Part shown: positions 7,268 through 14,006 of the stretch, piece by piece | Layout: the number at the start of each line of letters is the position of its first letter | Position numbering within the stretch: the first letter of the stretch is position 1 | Origin: an uncultured Pelosinus sp. | Lineage (GTDB): Bacteria > Bacillota > Negativicutes > Sporomusales > Acetonemataceae | DNA: 22,017 bases | Direction of reading: 5' to 3' | Assembly: GCA_900542835.1 (NCBI GenBank) | Contig: UQPB01000051.1 | Span: 1-22,017, forward strand | Position numbers and translations under genes: made by a program | Notes under the pieces: model-generated | What the model was told of the DNA's origin: nothing | Seen by the model: the letters and a program-made list of their open reading frames with translations, nothing else | Database searches by the model: none

Positions 7268-7276
7268 TGCTATACT
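7268..7276 (+). promoter_or_regulatory. Extended -10 promoter element of the hotdog-fold gene
   Basis: TGCTATACT is an extended -10 sequence. The -35 region 17 bases upstream (TTTTTA) is poor, which fits an activator-dependent promoter next to a divergent LysR gene. ATAC and GTAT half-sites (7272-7280) overlap it. Confidence 0.45.
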
Positions 7277-7315
7277 GTATCCGCAGCCACTTATCACACA
7301 AAGATAGCCCCTGGC

Positions 7316-7329
7316 TGTATGCGCATACA
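7316..7329. promoter_or_regulatory. Candidate operator: perfect 14-bp palindrome TGTATGCGCATACA
   Basis: This lies between the probable start of transcription and the ribosome binding site of the thioesterase gene. It pairs GTAT with ATAC around GCGC. The same half-sites occur at the promoter. BenM/CatM-type LysR proteins use ATAC/GTAT half-sites, though with a 7-base spacing. Confidence 0.45.
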
Positions 7330-7357
7330 CACAGCCGCTATCGGAAAGGAATTATGC

Positions 7358-7810
7358 ATGAAACCGCAAACAATTGTTATTCACCACTTAGTAAAGGGAG
7401 CCGACCTGAACCATCACGATACCCTGTTTGCCGGCCGCGGAGCCGAATGGCTGGTGGAGGCTGGCTTTATCGCCGCCGCCAGCCTGACCTGCCCGGAAAA
7501 CATTGTCTGCCTGAACATTCACGGCATGGTATTTAGCCGGCCGGTCCCCAAGGGCAGTCTGTTGAAATTCGAAAGCCAGATTGTTTATAGCGGCAGAACC
7601 AGCCTTGTTGCCTATGTCCGCGTCGTCTTCAGTCAGACGGAGGAGTTTGTGGTGGAAGGCTTTCTAACCTTTATCCACGTGAACAATGGCAGCCCCGCCC
7701 CCCACGGCATTACGCTTGAACCGGCAACACCGGCTGCGACTGCCTTGTATGAAAAGGCCCGGCACTTAAAAGAAAGCGGTCATAAGACTGCTGCCCGCCC
7801 CGGCAATTAA
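7358..7810 (+). CDS. Hotdog-fold acyl-CoA thioesterase-like protein
   Basis: A 150-residue single hotdog-domain protein. The segment NHHDTLFAGRGAEWLVEAGF resembles the N-H-x-G-T-L-F-G-G-x-x-x-x-W-x-D-E helix of cytosolic acyl-CoA thioesterases (YciA/BACH group). The usual Gly after NHH is Asp, and the usual Asp after W is replaced (WLVEAG), so catalysis may differ. A strand with SRPVPKGSLLKFES follows, as in the family. The open frame extends to 7319, but GGAAAGGA at 7343-7350 points to the ATG at 7358. The gene is divergent from the LysR regulator and is a single-gene unit ending at a bidirectional terminator. The substrate is unknown. The last 15 residues look unstructured. Confidence 0.78.
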   Translation: MKPQTIVIHHLVKGADLNHHDTLFAGRGAEWLVEAGFIAAASLTCPENIVCLNIHGMVFSRPVPKGSLLKFESQIVYSGRTSLVAYVRVVFSQTEEFVVEGFLTFIHVNNGSPAPHGITLEPATPAATALYEKARHLKESGHKTAARPGN

Positions 7811-7820
7811 AGCCGGTAAA

Positions 7821-7853
7821 AAAAATGCTTCCGGCAGTGCCGGAAGCATTTTT
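7821..7853. terminator. Bidirectional intrinsic terminator between convergent genes
   Basis: A perfect 15-bp stem with a three-base loop, starting with AAAAA and ending with TTTTT, so both strands have a U-tract. It ends the thioesterase gene (plus) and the small gene (minus, stop at 7857). It shares the core GCTTCCGGCA with the palindrome at 50-85. Confidence 0.92.
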
Positions 7854-7856
7854 CAG

Positions 7857-8024
7857 CTATTTGCTATAAGCGTGAAGATAGTGCGAGCCCAGTTGCTCAT
7901 ACTTTTCAAGCGTTGAAACGATACCGCCGTTGTGCTGCGCTTCTTGCAGAATGCGACGAATCTCAAACGAACGATATCCCAAAAACGACAAGCGTTTTAA
8001 AAGTTGTTCAGTACGTTGTTCCAT
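7857..8024 (-). CDS. Small protein of 55 residues, function unknown
   Basis: The reading frame starts MEQRTEQLLKRLSFLGYRSF and ends LEKYEQLGSHYLHAYSK. It is rich in charged residues and looks helical, with no membrane segment or cysteine. The ribosome binding site GGAGG (8040-8036) is 11 bases before the ATG at 8024; an in-frame ATG at 8033 (58 residues) is only 2 bases away and less likely. Support for a real gene: a consensus promoter at 8199-8227, a good ribosome binding site, a plausible protein composition and a terminator right after the stop. I do not recognise a named family. The leader is unusually long for such a short gene (about 165 bases) and contains a terminator-like hairpin. 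Confidence 0.78.
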   Translation of the reverse strand: MEQRTEQLLKRLSFLGYRSFEIRRILQEAQHNGGIVSTLEKYEQLGSHYLHAYSK

Positions 8025-8131
8025 TATTTGCATTTCCTCCGTATTTCCTATATAATTAGGTAATTATCCCGCGCCGCGCTGGCACGTTCAGCCGCTAACT
8101 ACCCCGACTATTACCAAATTACCATACGAAC

Positions 8132-8157
8132 AAAAAAGGAGCAGCATCTATTGCTCT
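8132..8157 (-). terminator. Terminator-like hairpin inside the leader of the small gene
   Basis: On the minus strand GAGCA (8156-8152) pairs with TGCTC (8143-8139), followed by C and six T residues. The stem is short and the loop is eight bases, so it would be leaky. It lies between the promoter and the small gene and could attenuate it. Chance occurrence is possible. Confidence 0.35.
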
Positions 8158-8198
8158 AACATGTTTTGATAAGGATTTGTTATGAATAGTCTTTGTTA

Positions 8199-8227
8199 AT
8201 TATATGATAGCTTCTATCATTTGTCAA
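8199..8227 (-). promoter_or_regulatory. Consensus promoter of the small gene with palindrome in the spacer
   Basis: TTGACA (8227-8222), 17 bases, TATAAT (8204-8199) on the minus strand: a perfect sigma-A match. The spacer is almost filled by the inverted repeat ATGATAG-CTT-CTATCAT (8204-8220 on the plus strand), an ideal place for a repressor. Such a strong promoter with a dyad in the spacer usually means tight control. The binding protein cannot be named. Confidence 0.82.
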
Positions 8228-8259
8228 TATGACAGTTGACTGCGCAGCAGCGTCCAGTA

Positions 8260-8392
8260 CCAGTGGCTTGCATCACCTAAACACTTTGGCTAAATTCATA
8301 GTCTTCTTCCAGCCTGCGTCGGTGTCGTCGCCTTGCAGATTGAAAGCTCTTTACGAATTTATCGCAATGCTTAAGTGACGCAAGGCACTAGT
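8260..8392. repeat. Foldback element C, long imperfect inverted repeat
   Basis: The left arm, beginning CCAGTGGCTTGCATCACCTA (8260-8301), matches the complement of the right arm, which reads CTAGTGCCTTGCGTCACTTA (8391-8351 on the minus strand). About three quarters of roughly 42 positions agree. The middle is about 50 bases without clear structure. It abuts element B at a shared CACTAGTG. No open frame is supported. Confidence 0.55.
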
Positions 8393-8538
8393 GCCGCACC
8401 AATTTGGAAACAGTAAACGAGCAGCTTGCCTCAGCCAGGACGGATGAACACGTCATACAGCAGTATGTTGTTGACATCAACGCCGGCTGCAGGCAAACGG
8501 CCCGTCAGCTGCTTGTTTTCAGGGTTGGCACGCACTGG
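8386..8538. repeat. Foldback element B, related to element A
   Basis: The centre is CATAC-AGCA-GTATG (8454-8467). Arms include AAACGAGCAGCT at about 8415-8426, pairing with AGCTGCTTGTTTT (8507-8519). The outer ends CACTAGTGCC and CACGCACTGG pair loosely. In the same orientation as element A it shares ACTAGT-CCGC, ACGAG, TCAGCCA, GGA-GAA, CAGTATG and TTGACATCAAC versus TTGACGACAAC. It sits 50 bases before the helicase gene, so it could lie in that gene's leader or hold its promoter. Weak promoter-like boxes TTGGCA (8525) and TAATCA (8548) lie at its edge. Confidence 0.6.
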
Positions 8539-8588
8539 CCCGGAGGATAATCATCCCCAAACAACGCAAAATTCTAGGAGGTTACAAC

Positions 8589-9962
8589 ATGGAAAAATTC
8601 AAGCAGCTTGGCATCAGTGATTTAATTACACAGTCATTAAATAATATGGGGTTTGAAGAACCCACCCCCATACAGGAGAAAGCCATTGAGCCGGCGATGC
8701 GCGGGCTCGATCTAATCGGACAGGCCCAGACGGGAACGGGCAAAACCGCTGCCTACGGTATTCCACTAATTGAAAAAATGCAGGCTGCAAGCGAAAAAGT
8801 GCAGGGTCTGGTGCTGACGCCGACTCGGGAGCTGGCAATCCAGGTAGCGGAAGAGCTCAATAAGATTGCTCAATATACCGATGTACATACACTGCCGATT
8901 TACGGCGGACAGGATATTGAACGGCAGATCCGGGGCCTGAAAAAACGGCCGCAGATTATCGTGGCCACCCCGGGCCGTCTGAAGGACCATATGCAAAGAC
9001 GCACCATCCGTCTTGATGAGCTGCGTTTGATTGTCCTGGACGAAGCGGATGAAATGTTGAATATGGGTTTCATTGATGATATTGAGGAAATTCTCAATGC
9101 AACTCCCGCCAGCCGGCAAACGCTGCTTTTCTCCGCGACTATGCCGCGGGCGATTCAGTCGCTGGCACAGCGGTTTCTGCGTGATCCGCTCCTGATCCGG
9201 GTTCAATCCAAAGAGGTTACCGTACCGCTTGTCGAACAAAGTTATCTACAGCTGCAGGATCGGCAGAAGTTTGATGTCTTATGCCGCCTGCTTGATATTC
9301 AGTCGCCGGAGCTGGCCATTGTGTTTGGCCGCACCAAACGGCGGGTGGACGAACTGGCGGAAGCACTGAAAAAACGCGGCTACGCCGCCGAAGGCATTCA
9401 CGGCGATTTGACTCAGGCCAAACGCGACAGCGTTATCCGCCAGTTCCGCGACGGCTCAACCGACATTCTGGTTGCCACTGACGTAGCGGCACGCGGTCTT
9501 GATATCAGCGGCGTCACCCATGTTTATAATTTCGATATTCCGCAGGATCCGGAAAGCTATGTCCACCGCATTGGCCGGACAGGCCGGGCGGGCCAGACCG
9601 GAACTGCCATTACCTTTGTCATCCCGCGGGAAATGGATCACCTGCGGACGATCGAGCGGCTCGCCAAGCGCAGAATTAACCGTATGAGCGTCCCGACCAT
9701 CAGCGATGCCCTGGAAGGGCAGCAGCGCCTGGCGGTGGAACGCCTGCTGTCAGTCATTGAGGAAGGCGGCTATGAGCGGTACCACAGCCGGGCGCTCGAA
9801 CTCCTGGAAGAAAACGACTCGGTCGCGCTGGTTGCTGCCGCACTTAAATTGCTGACTAAAGAGCCTGATACCACGCCGGTATGGCTGACTGAGGAAGCGC
9901 CGCTGCGCCAGCGGGGCAGCGGTGGCAACAACTTCCGCCGCCGTCCGCCGCTGCGCCGCTAA
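8589..9962 (+). CDS. DEAD-box ATP-dependent RNA helicase, CshA-like
   Basis: A 457-residue DEAD-box protein that unwinds RNA duplexes in ribosome assembly, RNA decay or cold adaptation. All core motifs are present: Q motif GFEEPTPIQ (21-29), Walker A AQTGTGKT (46-53), PTREL (79-82), TPGR (127-130), DEAD (151-154), SAT (182-184), ARGLDI (301-306) and HRIGRTGR (326-333). After the second RecA domain come about 100 residues of accessory helices and a short basic tail rich in Arg and Gly (RQRGSGGNNFRRRPPLRR). This is shorter than the RNA-binding tails of CsdA or DbpA. TAGGAGG lies nine bases before the ATG. The gene stands alone, preceded by foldback elements and followed by a large palindromic terminator. 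Confidence 0.95.
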   Translation: MEKFKQLGISDLITQSLNNMGFEEPTPIQEKAIEPAMRGLDLIGQAQTGTGKTAAYGIPLIEKMQAASEKVQGLVLTPTRELAIQVAEELNKIAQYTDVHTLPIYGGQDIERQIRGLKKRPQIIVATPGRLKDHMQRRTIRLDELRLIVLDEADEMLNMGFIDDIEEILNATPASRQTLLFSATMPRAIQSLAQRFLRDPLLIRVQSKEVTVPLVEQSYLQLQDRQKFDVLCRLLDIQSPELAIVFGRTKRRVDELAEALKKRGYAAEGIHGDLTQAKRDSVIRQFRDGSTDILVATDVAARGLDISGVTHVYNFDIPQDPESYVHRIGRTGRAGQTGTAITFVIPREMDHLRTIERLAKRRINRMSVPTISDALEGQQRLAVERLLSVIEEGGYERYHSRALELLEENDSVALVAAALKLLTKEPDTTPVWLTEEAPLRQRGSGGNNFRRRPPLRR

Positions 9963-10010
9963 ACCGGCGACAAGGGTTATCGCAAACGGCTGGCGTGCAG
10001 GAGAATGCGA

Positions 10011-10128
10011 CCACGGAGTCCGGCTAGACCTCATCGGCCCCCGGTGTCCTCTGTGGAGCAGTTCCCTTGTCTTCGTTCCACCAGTCTTCCTCCGTGGAAA
10101 CTCCGTTCCCCTCAGGACAAGACAGAGG
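10011..10128. repeat. Intergenic nested inverted repeats, possible foldback element D
   Basis: Downstream of the helicase, CCACGGAG (10011) pairs with CTCCGTGG (10090-10097), and CCTCTGT (10048-10054) with ACAGAGG (10122-10128). Inside, TTCCAC pairs with GTGGAA, and CTTGTC with GACAAG. The pyrimidine-rich phrase CGGTGTCCTCT at 10042 recurs on the minus strand at 15719-15709. No coding frame is supported in 9963-10165. Confidence 0.4.
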
Positions 10129-10165
10129 CGTGAATGCAGACCGCTTCACGCGCTGCCAACGCAGG

Positions 10166-10208
10166 AAATAGACGAAGCCCTGGCGGTAAGCCAGGGCTTC
10201 GTCTATTT
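10166..10208. terminator. Bidirectional terminator between helicase and DUF3298-type gene
   Basis: A perfect 19-bp stem (10166-10184 with 10190-10208) around the loop GGTAA separates two convergent genes. Both ends read CTATTT, so the U-tract is short on either strand and termination may be partial. The size and position still make it the obvious terminator. Confidence 0.82.
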
Positions 10209-10222
10209 GCGTATCAGATAAT

Positions 10223-10846
10223 TCAATAGCTAACAGGGAAACGGACAAAGCCCCAGGCGTAGGGGGCCAGTTCATACAATTGATAGAAAACGACCAGCTT
10301 GCGGTCAGGCTGCAGGTAAAAATCAGGTTCTGCCGCCAGTCCCGTAAACGAATGCAGCAGTGGAATCTTTTTATCATTGATCTGCTGTGCAACCGCTTGC
10401 GTAACCTGATCCCGCCCCCAGGGAGGAATCAGATCGTCAAACCGATATAAATAACCACTGGCCAGATCAAAGCTGTAGCCTTTCATTACAGACATGCCAT
10501 GGGCACCGCCGGAAAACTGGTAATCGGTAACTGTCAGGCTGAGTATACCGTCAGAATTGCGCTGAACCTCAAACCGGCTCACAGCCTCACGCACATAGGG
10601 ATCAGCCGCGATAGCGGCCCGAAACTGCTCCCGATGGCCGGCAAGCGTCACATTAATCGCCCGCGCGGCCGCGGCGTCTATACCGCTGACAACGGGATAT
10701 TCCATATCAAGAACGCCGTCACGTACCGTCTCTGTCGCCACTACCGCCGCCGCAGCGGCTGCCGCAGCGCCTGCCGCAGCGCCTGCCGGCAGGAGCGACA
10801 GTGAGGCGAACAGCACCGCCAGCACGAACCGCATTAACCTGTCCAT
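10223..10846 (-). CDS. Exported DUF3298-type protein (RsiV/PdaC C-terminal domain-like)
   Basis: A 207-residue protein with an N-terminal signal sequence: RLMRFVLAVLFASLSLLPAG, then a run of Ala/Gly to about residue 34. The mature part starts near ETVRDGVLDMEYPVVSGID. It matches the DUF4163/DUF3298 pair found outside the membrane in RsiV and PdaC: YPVVSG with the conserved helix AINVTLAG, then LSLTVTDYQFSGGAHGMS, SFDLASGYLYRFDDLI and a C-terminal beta region ending FVRFPVSY. No catalytic domain is attached, so it is a stand-alone copy of unknown ligand. It lies 43 bases after the FAA-hydrolase gene and may be its operon partner. AAGGAGAG precedes the ATG. The Ala-rich stretch is encoded by a tandem DNA repeat. 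Confidence 0.78.
   Translation of the reverse strand: MDRLMRFVLAVLFASLSLLPAGAAAGAAAAAAAAVVATETVRDGVLDMEYPVVSGIDAAAARAINVTLAGHREQFRAAIAADPYVREAVSRFEVQRNSDGILSLTVTDYQFSGGAHGMSVMKGYSFDLASGYLYRFDDLIPPWGRDQVTQAVAQQINDKKIPLLHSFTGLAAEPDFYLQPDRKLVVFYQLYELAPYAWGFVRFPVSY
10761..10784. repeat. Tandem 12-bp repeat in the signal-peptide coding region
   Basis: GCCGCAGCGCCT occurs twice head to tail, with degenerate copies on both sides. It encodes the Ala/Gly run of the exported protein in four-residue units, so copy changes keep the frame. Confidence 0.7.
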
Positions 10847-10889
10847 ATGTCTCTCCTTACAGACCGAACCGTAAACACGGTCCTGTCAT

Positions 10890-11798
10890 TTAGCCAACTT
10901 TGTTTTTCAGGATACCGATACCCTCAATTTCTAATTCCAGCTCATCACCGCTGCGGAGAAACTTCGGCGGATTAAAGCCGCCGCCGACTCCCGCCGGCGT
11001 ACCGGTGGCAATGATATCGCCCGGTTCCAGCGTAATACCGGCTGAAATCGTCTCAATCAGAACTGGAATGGAGAAAATCATATCTTTGGTATTCGCCTGC
11101 TGGCGAATCTCACCATTGACTTTGCAGCAGAGGTCCAGGGCCTCCGGCTGCGGCAAAGCGCTTTTGTGCACCAGATACGGACCCATGGGAGCAAAAGTGT
11201 CGAGACTTTTTCCCAAAAACCATTGCAAATGCCGTTTCTGCAGATCCCGGGCGGTTACATCATTCATGATCGTATAACCGAAAATATAGTCCATCGCATC
11301 GGCGGCAGCCACTTTATACCCCTGTCTGCCGATAACAACCGCCAGCTCAATCTCATAATCAAGCGCCGCGGTTACCTCCGGATGCGGGTAAATCAACGCT
11401 TCATGGCCGATAACCGTTGTCGCCGCCTTAGTGAAGACGACCGGATGCTTAGGCACGGCATCGGCACCTTTATTGCGGTCAAACTCCATTGCATGCTCGG
11501 CGTAATTCTTGCCGATGCAAAAAATATTTTTCGGCGGCCGGCTGATCGGTGCATGAATTTTCACCGATGATAGCGGAATCAGCGGAAAATCAGCATCCGT
11601 CTTGGCTTTTTCCATAATGCTGCGAATCCGCTGCAGCGCCGGCTCTCCCTGACGGATAACATCAAGCATTGTCAGCCCCACGCCGGCTGCGCCAAAGTAA
11701 CGTTCTTCGGCCATCTGCAAAGGAATAACCGCCTGTTTATCAGCGCTGAGAATCCCCACCCGGTGGTTTCCCGCCGCTTCATAGGAAAGCAAATGCAT
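10890..11798 (-). CDS. Fumarylacetoacetate hydrolase family protein
   Basis: A 302-residue FAH-superfamily enzyme. Members hydrolyse, decarboxylate or isomerise beta-diketo and 2-oxo acids. The N-terminal 80 residues are the small cap domain. The catalytic domain begins near PPKNIFCIGKNYAEH (89-102). Metal ligands are visible as E149 and E151 in DYEIELAVVIG and D180 in NDVTARDLQ, with GKSLDTFAP (196-204) and ATGTPAGVGGGF further on. These make it a likely divalent-metal enzyme of the FahA/YcgM/HpcE type, close to 2-keto-pentenoate hydratase or oxaloacetate decarboxylase relatives. The neighbours do not form an aromatic pathway, so the substrate stays open. AGAGGAGG lies upstream of the ATG. 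It sits between the chemoreceptor gene and the exported DUF3298-type gene, all on the minus strand. Confidence 0.9.
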   Translation of the reverse strand: MHLLSYEAAGNHRVGILSADKQAVIPLQMAEERYFGAAGVGLTMLDVIRQGEPALQRIRSIMEKAKTDADFPLIPLSSVKIHAPISRPPKNIFCIGKNYAEHAMEFDRNKGADAVPKHPVVFTKAATTVIGHEALIYPHPEVTAALDYEIELAVVIGRQGYKVAAADAMDYIFGYTIMNDVTARDLQKRHLQWFLGKSLDTFAPMGPYLVHKSALPQPEALDLCCKVNGEIRQQANTKDMIFSIPVLIETISAGITLEPGDIIATGTPAGVGGGFNPPKFLRSGDELELEIEGIGILKNKVG

Positions 11799-11896
11799 AA
11801 CTGATTCCTCCTCTTGGATCTCCCTGTCTGTTAAATTCCACAGCCGCAGCTAAAACTCCTGTCTGGCACTTAGTTTGCACCAGCGGCAAACGCGTA

Positions 11897-13855
11897 TCAC
11901 ACACGAAATTTATCCACCGCATTCAGCAGATTCTGCGACAGCGTCGCCAGATTCTGACTGGAGGCGGCTATTTGCTCCATAGCGGCAGACTGCTGCTGGG
12001 TAGCGGCAGATACTGTCTGACTTTCGGCCGCCGTTGTCTTGGTGAGCTGGTCGATTTCCCGCACAGACGCAACGAGTTGCTCGCTGCCGGCATCCAGACG
12101 GCCGATAGCGCCGGCAATACCAGCTACCTGCTCCGCCAAACGGGAGACCAAGCCGACAATCTCCTGAAAAGCTTCGCCGGCCGCATTGACCACCTTGGTG
12201 CCGGCGTTTACTTCCTTGGAACCGGCAGCCATCGCCGCTACAGCGTTGCCGGTCTCAGCCTGAATTTCGCCGATCAGACCGGCAATCTGGCTGGCGGCAG
12301 CCTGCGACTGCTCCGCCAGCTGGCGCACCTCTTCCGCCACCACCGCAAAGCCGCGGCCCTGCTCTCCGGCCCGCGCCGCCTCAATAGCGGCGTTAAGCGC
12401 CAATAAATTCGTCTGGCCGGCAATCCCGGCAATCGTCTCAACAATCTGACCGATCTCCTGCGACCGTTGTCCCAATTTGGTCACAACCTGAGCCGATGAC
12501 TGAACCGACTGTTCAATGTCCGCCATTTTCCGTACCGCACCGGCAATGGATTCACCGCCTTCCTGAGCGGTTGCCGCGGCCTTCGCCGACTGCCCCGACA
12601 CCATCTCGGCATTTGTCAATACTTGGCGGATATGTTCAGACATCTGGCCGGCGACGCCGGCGGCAGCCTTTACGATCGCCTCCTGGCGATCGGTACCGCG
12701 AGCTACCTCTGTAACCGAAGCCGCAATCTGGCCGGCTGCCATTGCCGATTGCTCAGCGCCGGCGTTCATCTCTTGGGATGAGGCCGCCACCTGGTCGGCA
12801 GTATGCCGGATAGTCCCGATCATGGTCTTGACGCTGTTTTTCATATGCTGAAACGCGTCTGCTAAAACCTGCACTTCCCGGTCAAAGGATCCGGCAGTGT
12901 TGATTTCCACCTGAAAATTTCCCTCGGCAATACTGCCGGCGTACTCGCCCAGCAGGGCCAGCGGTTTCGTAATCTTATTGACAAATATTCGTATCAGCAC
13001 CAGACTGACCGCGATAAGGAGCGCCGTCAATACCAGCAGTACGGTTTGCAGCGATTTAACCGGCGCGAATACTTCTTCTTCGCTGACATCGCTGAATACG
13101 ATCCACTGACTCAAATCAGACTGAATAACAGAAGCGACATAATGTTCGCCGTTAGCGTCATAGCGGACATGGCCCCGCTCTTGCAGCGCCGGCAGTTCAA
13201 GCGGCTTGCCGCTGGCAGAAACCGCCGGATCAGGATGATAAAGCGGAATATGATTTTTATCAACAACCAGAATACGCTTGCTGTCAGCCTGTCCGTCTTG
13301 GCTGGCGCGGCTTACACTGCTTGCCAGTGTTGTATCAATCTGCAAATATCCGGTAACCAGGCCGACAATCACGTTATTCTTTGTAACCGGAACGGCAATG
13401 CCAATGATTGGCCGGTTAGTCACCTTGCTGATTGCCGGCGCGCCGATGAAACTCGCCTGCCTGTCATTGACAACAGCGCGAAAATAATCGCGATCCTTAA
13501 CATTGACCATAGCCCCTTTGTTGGAACGGCCAATTTGCTGACCGCCCAGATCGATGACGACAATGCCGTCCATATCAGGGAAGGAGGTCGCGAACGGTTT
13601 CATGACCGGCGCCATTTTAGCGCTATCCATGCTTTTGATTTCATCCAGTTCCGCCAAGCTTTTTAATAAGTTCAGCCGGTCGGTAATCTTGCCGTCAATA
13701 TCCGCTCTGATGTTGCCGGAGGTCACGGTCATCGTTGTGACAATCTCCTGCTCCAGCGCGCTCTTGGCATAATACACGCTAATCAGTCCTAAGACCGCCA
13801 GCGGCAAAAATGATGTAAGGATGGCAATAATCAGTTGTCTGGCGCGAAGACTCAA
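11897..13855 (-). CDS. Methyl-accepting chemotaxis protein with Cache sensor
   Basis: A 652-residue transmembrane chemoreceptor. The first membrane helix is at about residues 7-29. A periplasmic/extracellular double-Cache sensor follows, with the typical DRDYFRAVV at about 122-130. The second helix is at about 271-292, then HAMP (TKPLALLGEYAGSIAEGNF), and a long cytoplasmic coiled coil with the hairpin tip VETIAGIAGQTNLLALNAAI and EAARAGEQGRGFAVVAEEVR (about 471-511) that contacts CheA/CheW. Cache sensors of this kind often bind amino or organic acids. The longest frame starts at an ATG (13870), but that lies just before GGGAGG, which looks like the ribosome binding site for the TTG at 13855. 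The start at 13855 gives (M)SLRARQLIIAIL. A weak promoter lies at 13931-13959. Confidence 0.93.
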   Translation of the reverse strand: MSLRARQLIIAILTSFLPLAVLGLISVYYAKSALEQEIVTTMTVTSGNIRADIDGKITDRLNLLKSLAELDEIKSMDSAKMAPVMKPFATSFPDMDGIVVIDLGGQQIGRSNKGAMVNVKDRDYFRAVVNDRQASFIGAPAISKVTNRPIIGIAVPVTKNNVIVGLVTGYLQIDTTLASSVSRASQDGQADSKRILVVDKNHIPLYHPDPAVSASGKPLELPALQERGHVRYDANGEHYVASVIQSDLSQWIVFSDVSEEEVFAPVKSLQTVLLVLTALLIAVSLVLIRIFVNKITKPLALLGEYAGSIAEGNFQVEINTAGSFDREVQVLADAFQHMKNSVKTMIGTIRHTADQVAASSQEMNAGAEQSAMAAGQIAASVTEVARGTDRQEAIVKAAAGVAGQMSEHIRQVLTNAEMVSGQSAKAAATAQEGGESIAGAVRKMADIEQSVQSSAQVVTKLGQRSQEIGQIVETIAGIAGQTNLLALNAAIEAARAGEQGRGFAVVAEEVRQLAEQSQAAASQIAGLIGEIQAETGNAVAAMAAGSKEVNAGTKVVNAAGEAFQEIVGLVSRLAEQVAGIAGAIGRLDAGSEQLVASVREIDQLTKTTAAESQTVSAATQQQSAAMEQIAASSQNLATLSQNLLNAVDKFRV

Positions 13856-13930
13856 TATAAAACCTCCCATTATTTGTTATGTTAAGTTAATTCGCTGATA
13901 ATGAAAAAAATCCTGTGTCGCCAGTTCGCT

Positions 13931-13959
13931 TATGTAAAATAACCCAATGATTTTGTAAA
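13931..13959 (-). promoter_or_regulatory. Possible promoter of the chemoreceptor gene
   Basis: TTTACA (13959-13954), 17 bases and TACATA (13936-13931) on the minus strand. The -35 is good and the -10 is poor. I see no sigma-28-type flagellar promoter. Confidence 0.35.
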
Positions 13960-13965
13960 CCGCAC

Positions 13966-13996
13966 AAAAAACCGCCGGCTGAAACAGCCGGCGGTT
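13966..13996 (-). terminator. Terminator of the ABC-F gene
   Basis: A perfect 12-bp stem (13970-13981 with 13985-13996), loop of three, followed on the minus strand by a run of T residues. It lies ten bases past the ABC-F stop and isolates that gene from the chemoreceptor. Confidence 0.9.
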
Positions 13997-14006
13997 CTTG
14001 CGCTAC

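Noticed and set aside
7258..7272. Catabolite-response-like sequence CCAAAGCGTTTGCTA
   Set aside because: The core fits but the leading TG of the consensus is missing, and no evidence for CcpA control exists here.
9922..10221. 99-codon plus-strand frame overlapping the helicase end
   Set aside because: It runs through the inverted repeats and the terminator, has no ribosome binding site and no protein-like composition.
13046..13666. 206-codon plus-strand frame across the chemoreceptor gene
   Set aside because: Antisense shadow of the Cache sensor coding region, with no promoter or ribosome binding site.
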